A stretch of 48,432 nucleotides of DNA from Bacillus luti (GTDB taxonomy: Bacteria > Bacillota > Bacilli > Bacillales > Bacillaceae_G), in assembly GCF_001884105.1 (NCBI RefSeq), contig NZ_MACI01000033.1, positions 1-48,432 on the forward strand. The letters are read 5' to 3'. The position numbers and the translations under genes are program-made. Below are positions 10,946-20,442 of this stretch, piece after piece; the stretch's first letter is position 1; each line of letters begins with the position of its first letter. The notes under the pieces were generated by a model, which saw only the letters and a program-made list of their open reading frames with translations, was not told the DNA's origin and searched no databases.

Positions 10946-12847
10946 TTACTTATCTTCTGTTTCTTCATCGTCTTTCTTCATGTTGATGTTTACTTTCACA
11001 TCAGCTGAAGATGTTGGACGTTCTGGCAATCTGCCGTAATCACATAAATGATTGATTTGCTCTGCATCTAACGTTTCTACTTCAAGTAACGTTTTCGCAA
11101 TAAGATCTAGTTTATCACGATTTTCAGTAAGAATTTGTTTTGCACGAGCATAACAATCTTTCATAATCGTTTGCATTTCCACATCGATTTCGTGTGCAAT
11201 TGCATCACTGTAGTTTTGTTCTGAATGGAAGTCTCTTCCTAAGAACACTTGACCACCTTGTGAGCTACCGAATTGCATTGGTCCAAGCTTGTCACTCATA
11301 CCAAATTCTGTAACCATACGTCTTGCAATACCAGTCGCACGTTGGAAGTCGTTGTGAGCACCTGTACTTACTTCACCAAATACAATCTCCTCAGCTACTC
11401 GACCACCAAGTAAACCAGTGATTTTATCAAGTAACTCCGGTTTTGTCATGAAGTAACGATCTTCTTTCGGAAGCATTACTGCGTATCCACCAGCTTGACC
11501 ACGAGGGACAATTGTTACTTTATGAACGACATCGGCTTCATCAAGAACGACACCAATTACAGTGTGACCCGCTTCATGGAAAGCAACGATATTACGTTCT
11601 TTTTCAGAGATAACACGACTTTTCTTAGCCGGACCTGCAATAACACGATCCGTTGCTTCATCAATGTCACTCATATCAATTTTCTTCTTATCTTGACGCG
11701 CAGCTACTAAAGCAGCTTCGTTTAATAAGTTTTCAAGATCGGCACCAGAGAATCCTGGCGTACGAGTTGCAATTGCTCTTAAGTTGATATTCTCATCAAG
11801 CGGTTTATTACGAGCATGTACTTTCAGTACAGCTTCACGACCATTTACATCTGGACGATCTACTGTAATTTGACGGTCAAAACGACCTGGACGTAATAAT
11901 GCTGGATCAAGGATATCAGGACGGTTTGTCGCAGCGATGATAATAATACCTTCGTTTGCACCGAATCCATCCATTTCAACAAGTAATTGGTTCAACGTTT
12001 GTTCACGCTCATCATGGCCACCACCAAGACCAGCGCCACGTTGACGTCCTACTGCATCAATTTCATCAATGAAAATGATACAAGGAGCATTTTTCTTTGC
12101 ATTTTCGAATAAATCACGTACACGGGATGCACCGACACCGACGAACATCTCTACGAAGTCAGAACCACTAATAGAGAAGAACGGAACGCCAGCTTCACCT
12201 GCAACAGCACGTGCTAGTAAAGTTTTACCTGTACCTGGAGGTCCCACTAATAGAACACCCTTCGGAATACGAGCACCAACTTCAGCGAACTTACGAGGAT
12301 CTTTCAAGAATTCAACTACCTCAACAAGCTCTTGTTTCTCTTCATCCGCTCCAGCAACATCTCTGAAACGAACTTTTTTCTTTTCGTCATTATATAACTT
12401 CGCCTTACTTTTTCCGAAGTTCATAACACGGCTACCGCCGCCCTGAGCTTGGTTTAATAAGAAGAAGAATAAAATGAAGATAATGACAAACGGAATGATA
12501 GAAGTAAAGAACGTTACCCAAGCACTTGTTTCTTCTGCTGGTTGATACTTAACTTCAGCACCCTGCGCTTTATCATTAATTTTCTTTTGTAATTCCTCAG
12601 TATTTGGTGCATAAGTAACAAATTGTTCTCCTTGACTAGAAGTATTAAATTGTCCTTTTACTTCAAACACACCATTTTTCGGTTGAAGTTGCACATTGCG
12701 CACTTCACCTTTTTCTAGTTTAGTAATGAATTTATCGTAGCTAACTGGTGTCGTTTTTTGTGTCGAACCATTAAAATAACTCACGATTCCAATTACTACT
12801 AGGAATATCAGTAAATAAAAGATGGTATTACGGAAGATACGATTCAT
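10946..12847 (-). CDS. ftsH: ATP-dependent zinc metalloprotease FtsH
   Basis: FtsH is a membrane-anchored AAA+ protease that forms hexamers and degrades membrane and regulatory proteins. The 633-aa chain has transmembrane segments at about 8-24 and 110-132 enclosing an extracytoplasmic domain. Walker A GPPGTGKT (202-209), Walker B ending in DEID (261-264), and the zinc site HEAGH (424-428) follow. A Glu/Asp-rich tail ends the protein. AGGAGG lies 6 nt before the ATG. In B. subtilis FtsH is needed for sporulation and for degrading Spo0E. A promoter in the 85-nt gap after hpt is likely but not clear. Confidence 0.98.
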   Translation of the reverse strand: MNRIFRNTIFYLLIFLVVIGIVSYFNGSTQKTTPVSYDKFITKLEKGEVRNVQLQPKNGVFEVKGQFNTSSQGEQFVTYAPNTEELQKKINDKAQGAEVKYQPAEETSAWVTFFTSIIPFVIIFILFFFLLNQAQGGGSRVMNFGKSKAKLYNDEKKKVRFRDVAGADEEKQELVEVVEFLKDPRKFAEVGARIPKGVLLVGPPGTGKTLLARAVAGEAGVPFFSISGSDFVEMFVGVGASRVRDLFENAKKNAPCIIFIDEIDAVGRQRGAGLGGGHDEREQTLNQLLVEMDGFGANEGIIIIAATNRPDILDPALLRPGRFDRQITVDRPDVNGREAVLKVHARNKPLDENINLRAIATRTPGFSGADLENLLNEAALVAARQDKKKIDMSDIDEATDRVIAGPAKKSRVISEKERNIVAFHEAGHTVIGVVLDEADVVHKVTIVPRGQAGGYAVMLPKEDRYFMTKPELLDKITGLLGGRVAEEIVFGEVSTGAHNDFQRATGIARRMVTEFGMSDKLGPMQFGSSQGGQVFLGRDFHSEQNYSDAIAHEIDVEMQTIMKDCYARAKQILTENRDKLDLIAKTLLEVETLDAEQINHLCDYGRLPERPTSSADVKVNINMKKDDEETEDK

Positions 12848-12932
12848 TCCTAACCTCCTCTCACGGCATAAACACTATAGTAAATCGTAACATAGAAAAA
12901 CTTTCCTATACAATTGTAACGCCTGTATTTAA

Positions 12933-13475
12933 TTAATTTGAGTAAACACTTGGTTTTAATACTCCCACATAAGGAAGATTACGGTACTGCTCTTTATAAT
13001 CTAATCCATATCCTACAACGAATTCATGTGGAACAGTAAATCCAACGTAATCTGCTTTCAGATCAACCTTGCGGCCTGTTGGTTTATCTAATAGCGTAAC
13101 AATTTTTACAGATTTCGCTTTACGATATTTGAATAGGTCTACTAAATAGCTTAGCGTAAGACCGCTATCAATAATATCTTCAACGATTAAAATATCGCGA
13201 CCTTCTACAGAAGTATCAAGGTCTTTTAAAATTTTCACTTCACCTGTTGAAACTGTAGAGTGACCGTAGCTAGATACAGCCATAAAATCCATTTCAAGAT
13301 ATGTATCTGTTCGCTTTAATAAATCTGCCATAAATGGCATTGCGCCCTTTAATACACCAATCGCAAGAGGTACTGTATTTTTGTAATCCTCTGCAATAAT
13401 TGCACCTAATTCGCGCACCTTTTCTTGTATTTGTTCTTCAGAAATTAATACTTTTTCGATATCTTGATTCATCAT
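12933..13475 (-). CDS. hpt: Hypoxanthine phosphoribosyltransferase
   Basis: Hpt salvages hypoxanthine (and guanine) with PRPP to make IMP or GMP. The 180-aa protein contains the PRPP signature [13 protein letters not shown] (96-108). The start overlaps the tilS stop by 4 nt (ATGA), with GGGAGG 8 nt upstream; two ATG codons stand side by side. In B. subtilis and Listeria, TilS and the phosphoribosyltransferase have been reported to form a complex that also affects ftsH expression; the gene order tilS-hpt-ftsH is conserved here. Confidence 0.96.
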   Translation of the reverse strand: MMNQDIEKVLISEEQIQEKVRELGAIIAEDYKNTVPLAIGVLKGAMPFMADLLKRTDTYLEMDFMAVSSYGHSTVSTGEVKILKDLDTSVEGRDILIVEDIIDSGLTLSYLVDLFKYRKAKSVKIVTLLDKPTGRKVDLKADYVGFTVPHEFVVGYGLDYKEQYRNLPYVGVLKPSVYSN

Positions 13476-14902
13476 TTCATTATCCTCCCGGAAGACTCCT
13501 TGCTTTTGTAGTGAATAATCATATATTTATCCTTCTTTGCCATTTCTTTCGAAACAGCAAATGCAGATCGCTTCAACAAGGGTACCCAAATAATATTTCC
13601 ACTTGCATCACAAACGACCGGCCATTCTTCCCTTTTTTCTTTTGGTACTTTCGCTTCGATAAAAATAGCTTTTATCTTTTTGGTGCCATTCATACCTTGT
13701 ATTGACATGCGATCTCCATTTTCTCTAGAGCGAATACGAAGTGGATATGATATATCATTATACTTAGCAACAAATACTGTTTCATTCATGTTACTTGGTA
13801 TATCTTCGCTCACCTCTGTTACAAGTTTATCACCGTTCGATAATGTAATTATCCCTGGTACTGATAAATCTTGCGAAAAAGGAGAAACAATTTCTTGTTT
13901 AAATCTAAAGCTACACTCCTCATATGTTCGGACAATTTTTAAATCACCTGGGAAATCAAGTGAACCCGAAGGTTGTGTCCGCTTAAAAAACTCAATCACT
14001 TTGTCAATATGTATAGAAGAAAGAGAAGACGGAATCTTATATTCATAAAGATAGTTTAATATTAGTTGAATCCCTCTCCTTTGTAAAGGCAAAGACATGG
14101 ATTCGAAGGCAGGAATTGATAAGCTAATTTGTTTATCACTTTTTTTTGTAATTACTTTATTCATTTTCTCAAAAGCTAATTCCTGCAAATAAGCCTCATC
14201 CTCTTGCATCTGCACGCTAAATTTTTGAAATTTCTCATGCACTTGTGGATTTTCTTCTTTCAAATGAGGGAGGACATATTTACGTAATCGATTCCTTGTA
14301 TATACTTCCTTTTTATTACTCGGATCTATACGGGGAATTACATTTAGCTTATTACAGTAATTAATAATTTCTTCCTTTGTTACTCCAAGTAACGGCCTAA
14401 TTAAATATCCATTATGAAAAGGACGCTTCACTGCAATTCCTGCATACCCTTTTGGAGTACTCCCTCGCATAAGGCGCATTAAAATTGTCTCTACTTGATC
14501 ATCTCCATGATGCCCAAGAGCTACATATCTCGCATCATATTTCTTCATTATTCTTTCCAAAAATGCATATCTGCATTCTCTAGCAGCAACCTGCGCATTC
14601 ATCCCGTATTGCTGTTGATATTGCGACACGTTAATCCTTATCGTTTCACAAATAACTCCCAGCTCTTTACAAAGATTCTGCACAAACTGTAGGTCCTCAT
14701 GAGATTCATCTCCTCTAAACATATGGTCTACATGCGCTACTACAATTTCCAACCGCTTTGCCTCTCTTTTTTCTAACAAATAATATAAAAGAGCCAAAGA
14801 GTCAGGACCACCAGAAACTCCTACAACAATTGTTGAACGTTCCTTTAATACATCGTGCTGCTTTACAAAGTCATCTACCTTTTCAACAAATGTATCTTTC
14901 AA
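13472..14902 (-). CDS. tilS: tRNA(Ile) lysidine synthase
   Basis: TilS modifies C34 of the CAU-anticodon tRNA-Ile to lysidine, switching it from AUG to AUA decoding. From the TTG start it is 476 aa. The ATP-pyrophosphatase PP-loop SGGPDS is at 30-35 and is followed by the C-terminal substrate-recognition domains. TTG at 14902 is chosen because AAAGGTGAT lies 7 nt upstream; the alternative GTG is part of that site. It is coupled to hpt by a 4-nt overlap. Confidence 0.95.
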   Translation of the reverse strand: MKDTFVEKVDDFVKQHDVLKERSTIVVGVSGGPDSLALLYYLLEKREAKRLEIVVAHVDHMFRGDESHEDLQFVQNLCKELGVICETIRINVSQYQQQYGMNAQVAARECRYAFLERIMKKYDARYVALGHHGDDQVETILMRLMRGSTPKGYAGIAVKRPFHNGYLIRPLLGVTKEEIINYCNKLNVIPRIDPSNKKEVYTRNRLRKYVLPHLKEENPQVHEKFQKFSVQMQEDEAYLQELAFEKMNKVITKKSDKQISLSIPAFESMSLPLQRRGIQLILNYLYEYKIPSSLSSIHIDKVIEFFKRTQPSGSLDFPGDLKIVRTYEECSFRFKQEIVSPFSQDLSVPGIITLSNGDKLVTEVSEDIPSNMNETVFVAKYNDISYPLRIRSRENGDRMSIQGMNGTKKIKAIFIEAKVPKEKREEWPVVCDASGNIIWVPLLKRSAFAVSKEMAKKDKYMIIHYKSKESSGRIMK

Positions 14903-14957
14903 CTTCGTAATCACCTTTCATTAAACAAGAACAGCAACGTTAGTTGCCTTGTCTATA

Positions 14958-14986
14958 ATGGTACAACTTTTACAAACATTGTGCAA
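14958..14986 (-). promoter_or_regulatory. Possible tilS-hpt promoter
   Basis: TTGCAC (14981-14986) and TACCAT (14958-14963) are 17 bp apart, between the spoIIE terminator and tilS. The -10 matches only four of six positions, so this is a weak call. Confidence 0.35.
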
Positions 14987-15068
14987 AAAAAAGATATACA
15001 AAAATTACATTTTTATCTTACATCCTTCGTGCATATTCATAAAAATAATACCATTACCTTTTAAGGCA

Positions 15069-15099
15069 AAAAAAACCTAGGCATTTACCTAGGTTTTTT
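15069..15099 (-). terminator. spoIIE terminator
   Basis: An 11-bp stem AAAAACCTAGG with CCTAGGTTTTT (15071-15081 and 15088-15098) flanks a 6-nt loop and ends in T residues on the minus strand. It separates spoIIE from tilS. Confidence 0.93.
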
Positions 15100-15156
15100 G
15101 TAAATAGACTATATTAATCGGCAGTGACCAAACACCCCACCAAATAAAGTAACACT

Positions 15157-17628
15157 TTATTGCGCCTGCATTCCTACAATTGGAATCGTAGCCCACTTCG
15201 GCATATTTTTCTTCACTTTCGCCACAACAATAGTCATATCGTCGTTTATATAACCATCACAAGATCGAATTACTTCTTCCATAATGATATCAGCAATTTC
15301 TTGTGGGTCTTCGGTTTGCAATTCTTTAATTTTTCGCTTCATCCATAGTTCATGGTTTTCCACATGTTGTGCTCCCTCAAAAATACCATCGCTCATCATA
15401 ATAAGGATATCGCCTGTTTTTAATTGCTCACCTACCACATCAACTTCAACATCTTCAATAATTCCCATCGGTAAATTACTTGCTTCAATTTTCAAAATAT
15501 TATTTGCGCGCTTAACAAAACTCGGCGTTGACCCAATCTTTAAAAACTTTGCACTCGCATCCCGTAAATCTACCATAGCTAAATCCAACGTCGTAAACAT
15601 TTCTTCTGTTGTTCTTAAAGAAAGAATTGAATTAATAGACTTAATTGCTATTTCCTCATCAATACCTGATTGAAGTATTTTTTGTAATAATTTTACCGTT
15701 TCCTTACTCTCCATATGAGCTCTTTGCCCATTTCCCATACCATCACTAATCGCAAGTGCATACTTACCAACACTTAAATCCATCATCGCATAAGAATCAC
15801 CCGAAACGAACCCACCACCTTTTGCAGCTGTAGCCAATCCCGTATCAAGGGAATACGTCTTTGCTGAACCAAATGATATTAAACTGTGCCCATTTGGATA
15901 AGAAGATTTTTCTTCATGCTTAACAACAATATTTTCTTTTAAGATATCAGAAAGCATCGGTGCAACTAATTTTTCACACTCTCCGTGTTCATTAGATGCG
16001 GCTGGAATCAACATTTCAATATCAATACTTCCTCTATCCAAACAATAAATGTCAACATGCTCCACTTCGACACCGAAATCACGGAACGCTTGCAAAATCT
16101 GTTCTTCCTGTACTTGATGATTTTCTCGCTCTTTTTGTATTTCCTTAGCAAAATCCTCCATAACTTTTGATACACCTAATAATTGTTCCGCTACTATTCT
16201 ACGATTTTCTTTCATTTGCTTGCGTAATTTCTGTCCTTCATAGAAGTGATCTAATTCACCCGCTACTAAATCCGTCACTTTTTTTCCTCTCACACAATGC
16301 TTGTCCCATTCACGAACTAACTTCCGATTATGTTGCAACGTCCCATCTTCCGTTTCACTCATGATCTGTTTCATATAGTCATATGTTTTATCAAAATTAA
16401 CTACCCAGCATTGATCTTTTTTAAAACACGTTTGACATGTTTTTGCGGTAATTGTACTTAAGAACAAATCTGCCTCCGTCTCTTTATCTTCCTCCTCCAC
16501 ATACCCATATACAGAAAAGCTATTAGATAAAGCAGCAAACACATTTGCAAATTGATTAATTTTATTCGCTGTAACATCACGCATCCTTCTTAAATATTGT
16601 TGTTGATCCTGCGAATGTTCCTGTGTACCTGGCATAAATTTAGCAATACGGTCCATAACAAGTTTTGGTGTTAATAAGAAGAACACAATCGCCACACCAG
16701 ATTCAATTAAAGTTGTCACAATGTTTGTTTGCTTGTCTACATATAACGTAATCAAGCTCGTCCCAATTAATAAACCTAAACTAACACCTAAACGCTTCCC
16801 TTCTTTTAATAAACCACCAAGCAATCCAGAAAAGGCTAACAGACTAAGTTGAGATAAGCTGGAGACATTGGCTAAACTTAATATTAATCCAGTTACAACC
16901 CCCACTGTAGATCCTGTAGCGGCCCCCGCAATAAATGCAAACACGAGCACTAAATACCTAGTAAAAATATGTTGAATAGAAGCATCGTATACAAACCAAT
17001 CTGTTGTACCTGTTAAAACAGATGCTAGTAATATAATTAAACAAACGATTTCTTCTGTCTCTAACGCTTGCTGTTTACCTTTTCTTTCTACTAAAAGCGG
17101 AACACTTTGTAAAAATATCATAGTTAATACGAAGCTAAGCCCTGCCTCAATCGTACTAACAAGTAAATCGTACATGGTGACAGTCTGTTGCGCGAAATAA
17201 ACAACAACTAAGTGTGCGGTTAATGCGGAGATAAATACTTGGAACGGAACAAGTCCAACAGTTTTGCGTGTAAATCGACTAAAGAAGATATTATAAATGA
17301 AGAAAGTAAAAATAGATGCAAAGGTAAAAAATAAATTATCTATCGAAACTGAAAGTGCGCCTCCCATTAGAGCCAAGAACGCGAGCGGCATTTTATCCCG
17401 CTTCATAACATAAACAGCAGCAAAAAACGGCAGTGCAAACGGTAAAATGTTTGTTAATATATATGCTCGTCCCAAAAGAAAACCAATAACAACAATAATA
17501 AATCCCCATCTAAAGAAAACTTGCTCAAACTTCATTCGCAACTTACTCGTCCACTTTGCTGCTCCAAGCTGACTCTCATTCATTGCCAATGCACTTGTAT
17601 TCATAGTATTCCTTCCTGCTTTAGGCAT
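15157..17628 (-). CDS. spoIIE: Stage II sporulation protein E, PP2C phosphatase
   Basis: SpoIIE dephosphorylates SpoIIAA and so releases sigma-F in the forespore; it also takes part in polar septum formation with FtsZ. The 823-aa protein has about ten membrane segments in residues 40-325, a central regulatory region (330-590), and a PP2C domain with SGDSY (609-613) and ISDGMGNG (627-634), which carry the metal-binding aspartates. CQTCF and CWVV cysteines sit in the linker. The ATG is 8 nt after AGGTGGTG. The gene has its own Spo0A-type promoter and terminator. Confidence 0.97.
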   Translation of the reverse strand: MPKAGRNTMNTSALAMNESQLGAAKWTSKLRMKFEQVFFRWGFIIVVIGFLLGRAYILTNILPFALPFFAAVYVMKRDKMPLAFLALMGGALSVSIDNLFFTFASIFTFFIYNIFFSRFTRKTVGLVPFQVFISALTAHLVVVYFAQQTVTMYDLLVSTIEAGLSFVLTMIFLQSVPLLVERKGKQQALETEEIVCLIILLASVLTGTTDWFVYDASIQHIFTRYLVLVFAFIAGAATGSTVGVVTGLILSLANVSSLSQLSLLAFSGLLGGLLKEGKRLGVSLGLLIGTSLITLYVDKQTNIVTTLIESGVAIVFFLLTPKLVMDRIAKFMPGTQEHSQDQQQYLRRMRDVTANKINQFANVFAALSNSFSVYGYVEEEDKETEADLFLSTITAKTCQTCFKKDQCWVVNFDKTYDYMKQIMSETEDGTLQHNRKLVREWDKHCVRGKKVTDLVAGELDHFYEGQKLRKQMKENRRIVAEQLLGVSKVMEDFAKEIQKERENHQVQEEQILQAFRDFGVEVEHVDIYCLDRGSIDIEMLIPAASNEHGECEKLVAPMLSDILKENIVVKHEEKSSYPNGHSLISFGSAKTYSLDTGLATAAKGGGFVSGDSYAMMDLSVGKYALAISDGMGNGQRAHMESKETVKLLQKILQSGIDEEIAIKSINSILSLRTTEEMFTTLDLAMVDLRDASAKFLKIGSTPSFVKRANNILKIEASNLPMGIIEDVEVDVVGEQLKTGDILIMMSDGIFEGAQHVENHELWMKRKIKELQTEDPQEIADIIMEEVIRSCDGYINDDMTIVVAKVKKNMPKWATIPIVGMQAQ

Positions 17629-17663
17629 ATTTTTAACACCACCTGCATAGTTTAATTACTGTC

Positions 17664-17696
17664 ATTATAAAAGATGATTATTGGGATTTTTGTCAA
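17664..17696 (-). promoter_or_regulatory. spoIIE promoter, 21-bp spacer
   Basis: TTGACA (17691-17696) and TATAAT (17664-17669) are both perfect sigma-A hexamers, but the spacer is 21 bp instead of 17. The spoIIE and spoIIG promoters of B. subtilis share this property and need phosphorylated Spo0A for activity. A Spo0A box overlaps the -35. Confidence 0.85.
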
Positions 17697-17729
17697 AACA
17701 ACAGTTTTCACTTTTATAATCGTTCGACT
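17691..17729 (-). promoter_or_regulatory. Spo0A boxes of spoIIE
   Basis: Two sites match the Spo0A box TGTCGAA (complement TTCGACA) at six of seven positions. TTTGACA lies at 17691-17697 and covers the -35 box. AGTCGAA lies at 17723-17729, about 30 bp further upstream. Their placement fits class II activation by Spo0A. Confidence 0.65.
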
Positions 17730-17850
17730 TTTTATTTGAAATAATTCTACATATATACATAGTATGTAACTTATCTCCGGCGTTTTGACGGAACTTTCAG
17801 AAAATATAGGGTGATTTTGTAGAAGTATTGTATATCTTAATTTATTTAAC

Positions 17851-17884
17851 AAAAAAAGATCATGCATATTTGCATGATCTTTTT
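17851..17884 (-). terminator. Terminator of the tRNA pair
   Basis: A 13-bp perfect stem AAAAGATCATGCA with TGCATGATCTTTT (17854-17866 and 17871-17883), then T residues on the minus strand, just after tRNA-Glu. Confidence 0.92.
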
Positions 17885-17887
17885 AGA

Positions 17888-17959
17888 TGACCCGTACGGG
17901 ATTCGAACCCGTGTTACCGCCGTGAAAGGGCGGTGTCTTAACCACTTGACCAACGGGCC
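17888..17959 (-). tRNA. tRNA-Glu (anticodon TTC)
   Basis: A 72-nt cloverleaf can be drawn: it begins GGCCCGT, the anticodon loop is CTTTCAC with anticodon TTC, the T-loop is TTCGAAT, and the acceptor closes with ACGGGTC plus discriminator A. The 3' CCA is not encoded. It lies 13 nt after tRNA-Met in the same transcript. Confidence 0.97.
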
Positions 17960-17972
17960 GTTAAAATAAATA

Positions 17973-18046
17973 TAGCGGCGGAGGGGATCGAACCCCCGAC
18001 CTCACGGGTATGAACCGTACGCTCTAGCCAGCTGAGCTACACCGCC
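17973..18046 (-). tRNA. tRNA-Met, elongator (anticodon CAT)
   Basis: A 74-nt cloverleaf starts with GGCGGTG, has anticodon loop TTCATAC with CAT, T-loop TTCGATC, and a closing acceptor strand CGCCGCT plus A. A CAT anticodon can mean elongator Met, initiator Met or lysidine-modified Ile. The first pair is G-T rather than the C-A mismatch of initiators, and the anticodon stem lacks the three G-C pairs of initiators, so elongator Met is best. CCA is not encoded. Confidence 0.93.
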
Positions 18047-18074
18047 ATGTCGTCTTATTTAACGGACAATTAGT

Positions 18075-18103
18075 ATCTTACATCAGATATAATTTAAAGT
18101 CAA
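18075..18103 (-). promoter_or_regulatory. Promoter of the tRNA-Met/tRNA-Glu pair
   Basis: TTGACT (18098-18103) and TAAGAT (18075-18080) have an exact 17-bp spacer and lie about 30 bp before tRNA-Met, downstream of the yabR terminator. Confidence 0.7.
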
Positions 18104-18143
18104 CACATCTTGAAAACTTTTTTAAAAATATATTTTTACATAT

Positions 18144-18176
18144 AAAAAAGCACCCCGAGCAATTGCCCTGGGCACC
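18144..18176 (-). terminator. yabR terminator
   Basis: A GC-rich imperfect stem pairs GTGCCC with GGGGTGC through two wobble pairs and closes around GGCAATTGC; it is followed by T6 on the minus strand. It lies 30 nt after the yabR stop. Confidence 0.85.
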
Positions 18177-18206
18177 TCTCTATATGCTAAGAATTAAACG
18201 TTCTGA

Positions 18207-18692
18207 TTATCCGCGACGTGCGCCACGGCCACCACGTTTAGATTCTGTGTTACGTTTTAAAGAAGTTAAGCGATCTTCGCTATCCTTTAAGAAACGTGCC
18301 ATTTTTTGCTCGAATGTTTCTTTTGGAGCTCGGTCGTTACCACCGCCACGGTTATCTCTGTTGAAAGAACGATTATTACGTTGTGGACGTCCAGAACGTT
18401 GTTGATCGCCACCGCGTTGGTATTCACCACGTGGACGATCTCCTTCTGTTTTTTCACGCTCTTTCGCTTTTTTAATAGATAGACCAATCTTGCCATCTTT
18501 TTCAACATTAATAACTTTTACTTCTACTTGGTCGCCCACTTTTAAGTGATCGTTAATATCTTTCACATAATTATCAGCAACTTCACTAATATGAACAAGA
18601 CCCGTTAAGCCTTCTGGCAGCTCCACAAAAGCCCCAAAATTTGTAATACCTGTTACTTTACCCTGTAACTTGCTGCCTACCTCGATTGACAT
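18207..18692 (-). CDS. yabR: S1-domain RNA-binding protein YabR
   Basis: A 161-aa protein with one S1 RNA-binding domain at about residues 1-75 (VGSKLQGKVTGITNFGAFVE, then GLVHISE and KIGLSIKKA). The remainder is a low-complexity Arg/Gly/Asn tail ending in RGGRGARRG, which looks disordered and nucleic-acid binding. The S1 domain resembles that of polynucleotide phosphorylase. B. subtilis YabR holds the same place after divIC. Its RNA partner is not known to me. Confidence 0.9.
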   Translation of the reverse strand: MSIEVGSKLQGKVTGITNFGAFVELPEGLTGLVHISEVADNYVKDINDHLKVGDQVEVKVINVEKDGKIGLSIKKAKEREKTEGDRPRGEYQRGGDQQRSGRPQRNNRSFNRDNRGGGNDRAPKETFEQKMARFLKDSEDRLTSLKRNTESKRGGRGARRG

Positions 18693-18738
18693 AAAAAAAA
18701 TGCTCCTCCTTAGTGGTTAAAAAGTCAAATTTTACTTT

Positions 18739-18768
18739 ATTATATATAATCCTAAAATATAGTGTCAA
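18739..18768 (-). promoter_or_regulatory. yabR promoter
   Basis: TTGACA (18763-18768) and TATAAT (18739-18744) are perfect hexamers with an 18-bp spacer, located between divIC and yabR, so yabR can be expressed apart from the division operon. Confidence 0.75.
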
Positions 18769-18779
18769 TAAGACATACT

Positions 18780-19139
18780 CTACTTAGAAACAGGAAAAAT
18801 TATCTCCCCTTTTCCAGAGAAGAAATAATCCCTTCTAGCAATCTTTAATACGTACTCTTCATCATTTAACTTTTGAACTTCGTCTTTTAGACTTTTTTCT
18901 TTATTCGTTAATGAATCCAGTTCTTTTTTCATGTCCTTAACTTTTGCTTCTTTTGCTTTAATGGAACTGTTTTGTTGATAAAACGTTACACTAATACTCG
19001 CAATAATTGTAAAAGCAAAGACAAGAAAAACCGCTAAACGGCGATAAAGTCGCTTCCTGTTCTCATCCGTTTGTATTATATGCTCTTTAACAGGATTTGG
19101 ACTCTGTTTTTCGATTGTTCTTTGTCTCAGTTCCCTCAT
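18780..19139 (-). CDS. divIC: Cell division protein DivIC
   Basis: DivIC is an FtsB-like septum protein that acts with FtsL and DivIB to activate septal peptidoglycan synthesis. The 119-aa protein has a cytoplasmic N-terminus, one transmembrane helix (about 35-54) and an outside coiled coil (about 58-95) rich in Lys and Glu. It ends with the YFFSGKGEIIFPV stretch typical of the DivIC/FtsB family. ATG at 19139 overlaps the yabQ stop by 4 nt, which favours it over an ATG 13 codons upstream that lies inside yabQ. Confidence 0.95.
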   Translation of the reverse strand: MRELRQRTIEKQSPNPVKEHIIQTDENRKRLYRRLAVFLVFAFTIIASISVTFYQQNSSIKAKEAKVKDMKKELDSLTNKEKSLKDEVQKLNDEEYVLKIARRDYFFSGKGEIIFPVSK

Positions 19140-19789
19140 TTCCGAGGTCCCCCTAACTTCTTTTTTATACGCTTCCACAATTGGAAGATATGTCCCTTCA
19201 ATTTTGCTATATATTGCAGGAACCCTACATGTTTCATTATAAAAAGTTTAACACGATTAGGGAGAAGTTTCCATATGAGCGAAGCAATAAATCGAACAGG
19301 CCAGAAAAAAACTTTCCATATGAAAAGTAATATCCAAATCACCATTTTCCATAACACATGTCCAATTGAAAGCAGTATACGAAATAAGAATAATATAAAT
19401 GCAATAAATAGCTGCGCTATAATAATAACAGGTTTTATCATGAGTAGCTGTATAATTCGAACAAAAAAATGTGTTGTTTGTACAAAAATATAGATGAGAA
19501 AATTTAACAGCTTCATGTATAGTGCTTTCAACATGCTTTGATATGCCGCAAAACCACATAATAATGCCAAAAATACATATATACGTAGTTCAGCCTCATT
19601 TACAAGAAGCAATACATAAAAAACAAATAATGCTTGGACAATCCAAAATAGTATATCATGTATAAATACAAGCCAACGTTTACGTTCTGGACGCTTTAAA
19701 AACCGTTGATATGTATCTAAAGATGCCCCAATCCAAGCACCCATTCCAATCATTGAAAGCATTGTATACAGCTGAATTGTTAGACTCAT
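19136..19789 (-). CDS. yabQ: Spore cortex biosynthesis protein YabQ
   Basis: A 217-aa membrane protein with at least four or five hydrophobic helices (about 5-25, 42-65, 68-88, 98-145, 145-165) and a basic C-terminus. B. subtilis YabQ sits in the mother-cell-side membrane of the forespore and is needed for cortex formation. The start overlaps the yabP stop by 4 nt, and the stop overlaps divIC by 4 nt. No enzyme motif is visible. Confidence 0.92.
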   Translation of the reverse strand: MSLTIQLYTMLSMIGMGAWIGASLDTYQRFLKRPERKRWLVFIHDILFWIVQALFVFYVLLLVNEAELRIYVFLALLCGFAAYQSMLKALYMKLLNFLIYIFVQTTHFFVRIIQLLMIKPVIIIAQLFIAFILFLFRILLSIGHVLWKMVIWILLFIWKVFFWPVRFIASLIWKLLPNRVKLFIMKHVGFLQYIAKLKGHIFQLWKRIKKKLGGPRK

Positions 19790-20094
19790 TTAAACAACTT
19801 ACTAAAGAAACCTTTAGTTTTCTCCCCTTGATTCTCATCAATATACAGCATCTCATGAACTTTCCCTTTAATCGATACAACACCTTTTTCTACATCTAAA
19901 TTTTTCATTTGTAAATTTTGACCACGAATCGTTAAAAAACCCATTACGGTCTCGAGTAAAAACTCTTCGCTATCAAAACTCTCTACCTGCTTTACACCCG
20001 TAATATCGATTACACGCCTGCCACGCATAACAATATCATGCTCTACAGAAACGTTTTGTTGATTAGAAGACATAGGTGAGTAACCATTATTCAC
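19786..20094 (-). CDS. yabP: Sporulation protein YabP
   Basis: A 102-aa soluble protein of the YabP/YqfC family, recognisable by MRGRRVIDITGVKQVESFDS and the later FLTIRGQNLQMKNLDVEKG. The start is GTG at 20094 with GGGGGGA about 5 nt upstream. Translation is coupled to yabQ through an ATGA overlap. The family occurs only in endospore formers. Its biochemical role is not known to me. Confidence 0.92.
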   Translation of the reverse strand: MNNGYSPMSSNQQNVSVEHDIVMRGRRVIDITGVKQVESFDSEEFLLETVMGFLTIRGQNLQMKNLDVEKGVVSIKGKVHEMLYIDENQGEKTKGFFSKLFK

Positions 20095-20129
20095 GTAAAT
20101 CCCCCCATAGATTTATACTAGCTAATAGT

Positions 20130-20137
20130 AATGTATG
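20130..20137 (-). promoter_or_regulatory. Possible sigma-E -10 element before yabP
   Basis: CATACATT fits the sigma-E -10 consensus CATACAnT and lies about 36 nt before yabP. No good -35 match stands 14 bp upstream, so the call rests on the -10 and on the sporulation role of yabP and yabQ. Confidence 0.4.
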
Positions 20138-20152
20138 AAGGGGGAATCAACT

Positions 20153-20428
20153 TTAGAACAAGCCTTCTTCCGCTTTTACTTTTTCCTCGCGAACTAAGCT
20201 ATACATGTTTGCTGCATCTTCTTTTTTAGTCGTTTCTTTTAATTCATTTATTTTTACAGTTACTATTTTTTGACCAAAACGAATTGTTAATTCATCAGCC
20301 ACTTTCACATCTGAACTTGCTTTTGCCACTTGACCATTAATTGCTATTCTTCCTTGGTCAGCTACTTCTTTCGCTAATGTTCTTCTTTTAATTAAACGTG
20401 ATACTTTCAAAAACTTATCTAGACGCAT
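20153..20428 (-). CDS. rqcP: RNA-binding S4 protein RqcP (YabO)
   Basis: RqcP binds stalled 50S-peptidyl-tRNA complexes and, with RqcH, supports poly-alanine tailing in bacterial ribosome quality control. The 91-aa protein is an S4 domain: [20 protein letters not shown], then [16 protein letters not shown] at 20428 follows a GGGG site, while the longer frame runs into yabN. The Hsp15 heat-shock family is the closest alternative name. The neighbours yabN and yabP are the same as in B. subtilis. Confidence 0.93.
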   Translation of the reverse strand: MRLDKFLKVSRLIKRRTLAKEVADQGRIAINGQVAKASSDVKVADELTIRFGQKIVTVKINELKETTKKEDAANMYSLVREEKVKAEEGLF

Positions 20429-20442
20429 ATCAAATCCCCCTA

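Noticed and set aside
17652-17867. 71-codon frame before spoIIE
   Set aside because: It covers the spoIIE promoter and Spo0A boxes, has no ribosome site, and is rich in Ile, Leu and Lys as expected for translated AT-rich noncoding DNA.
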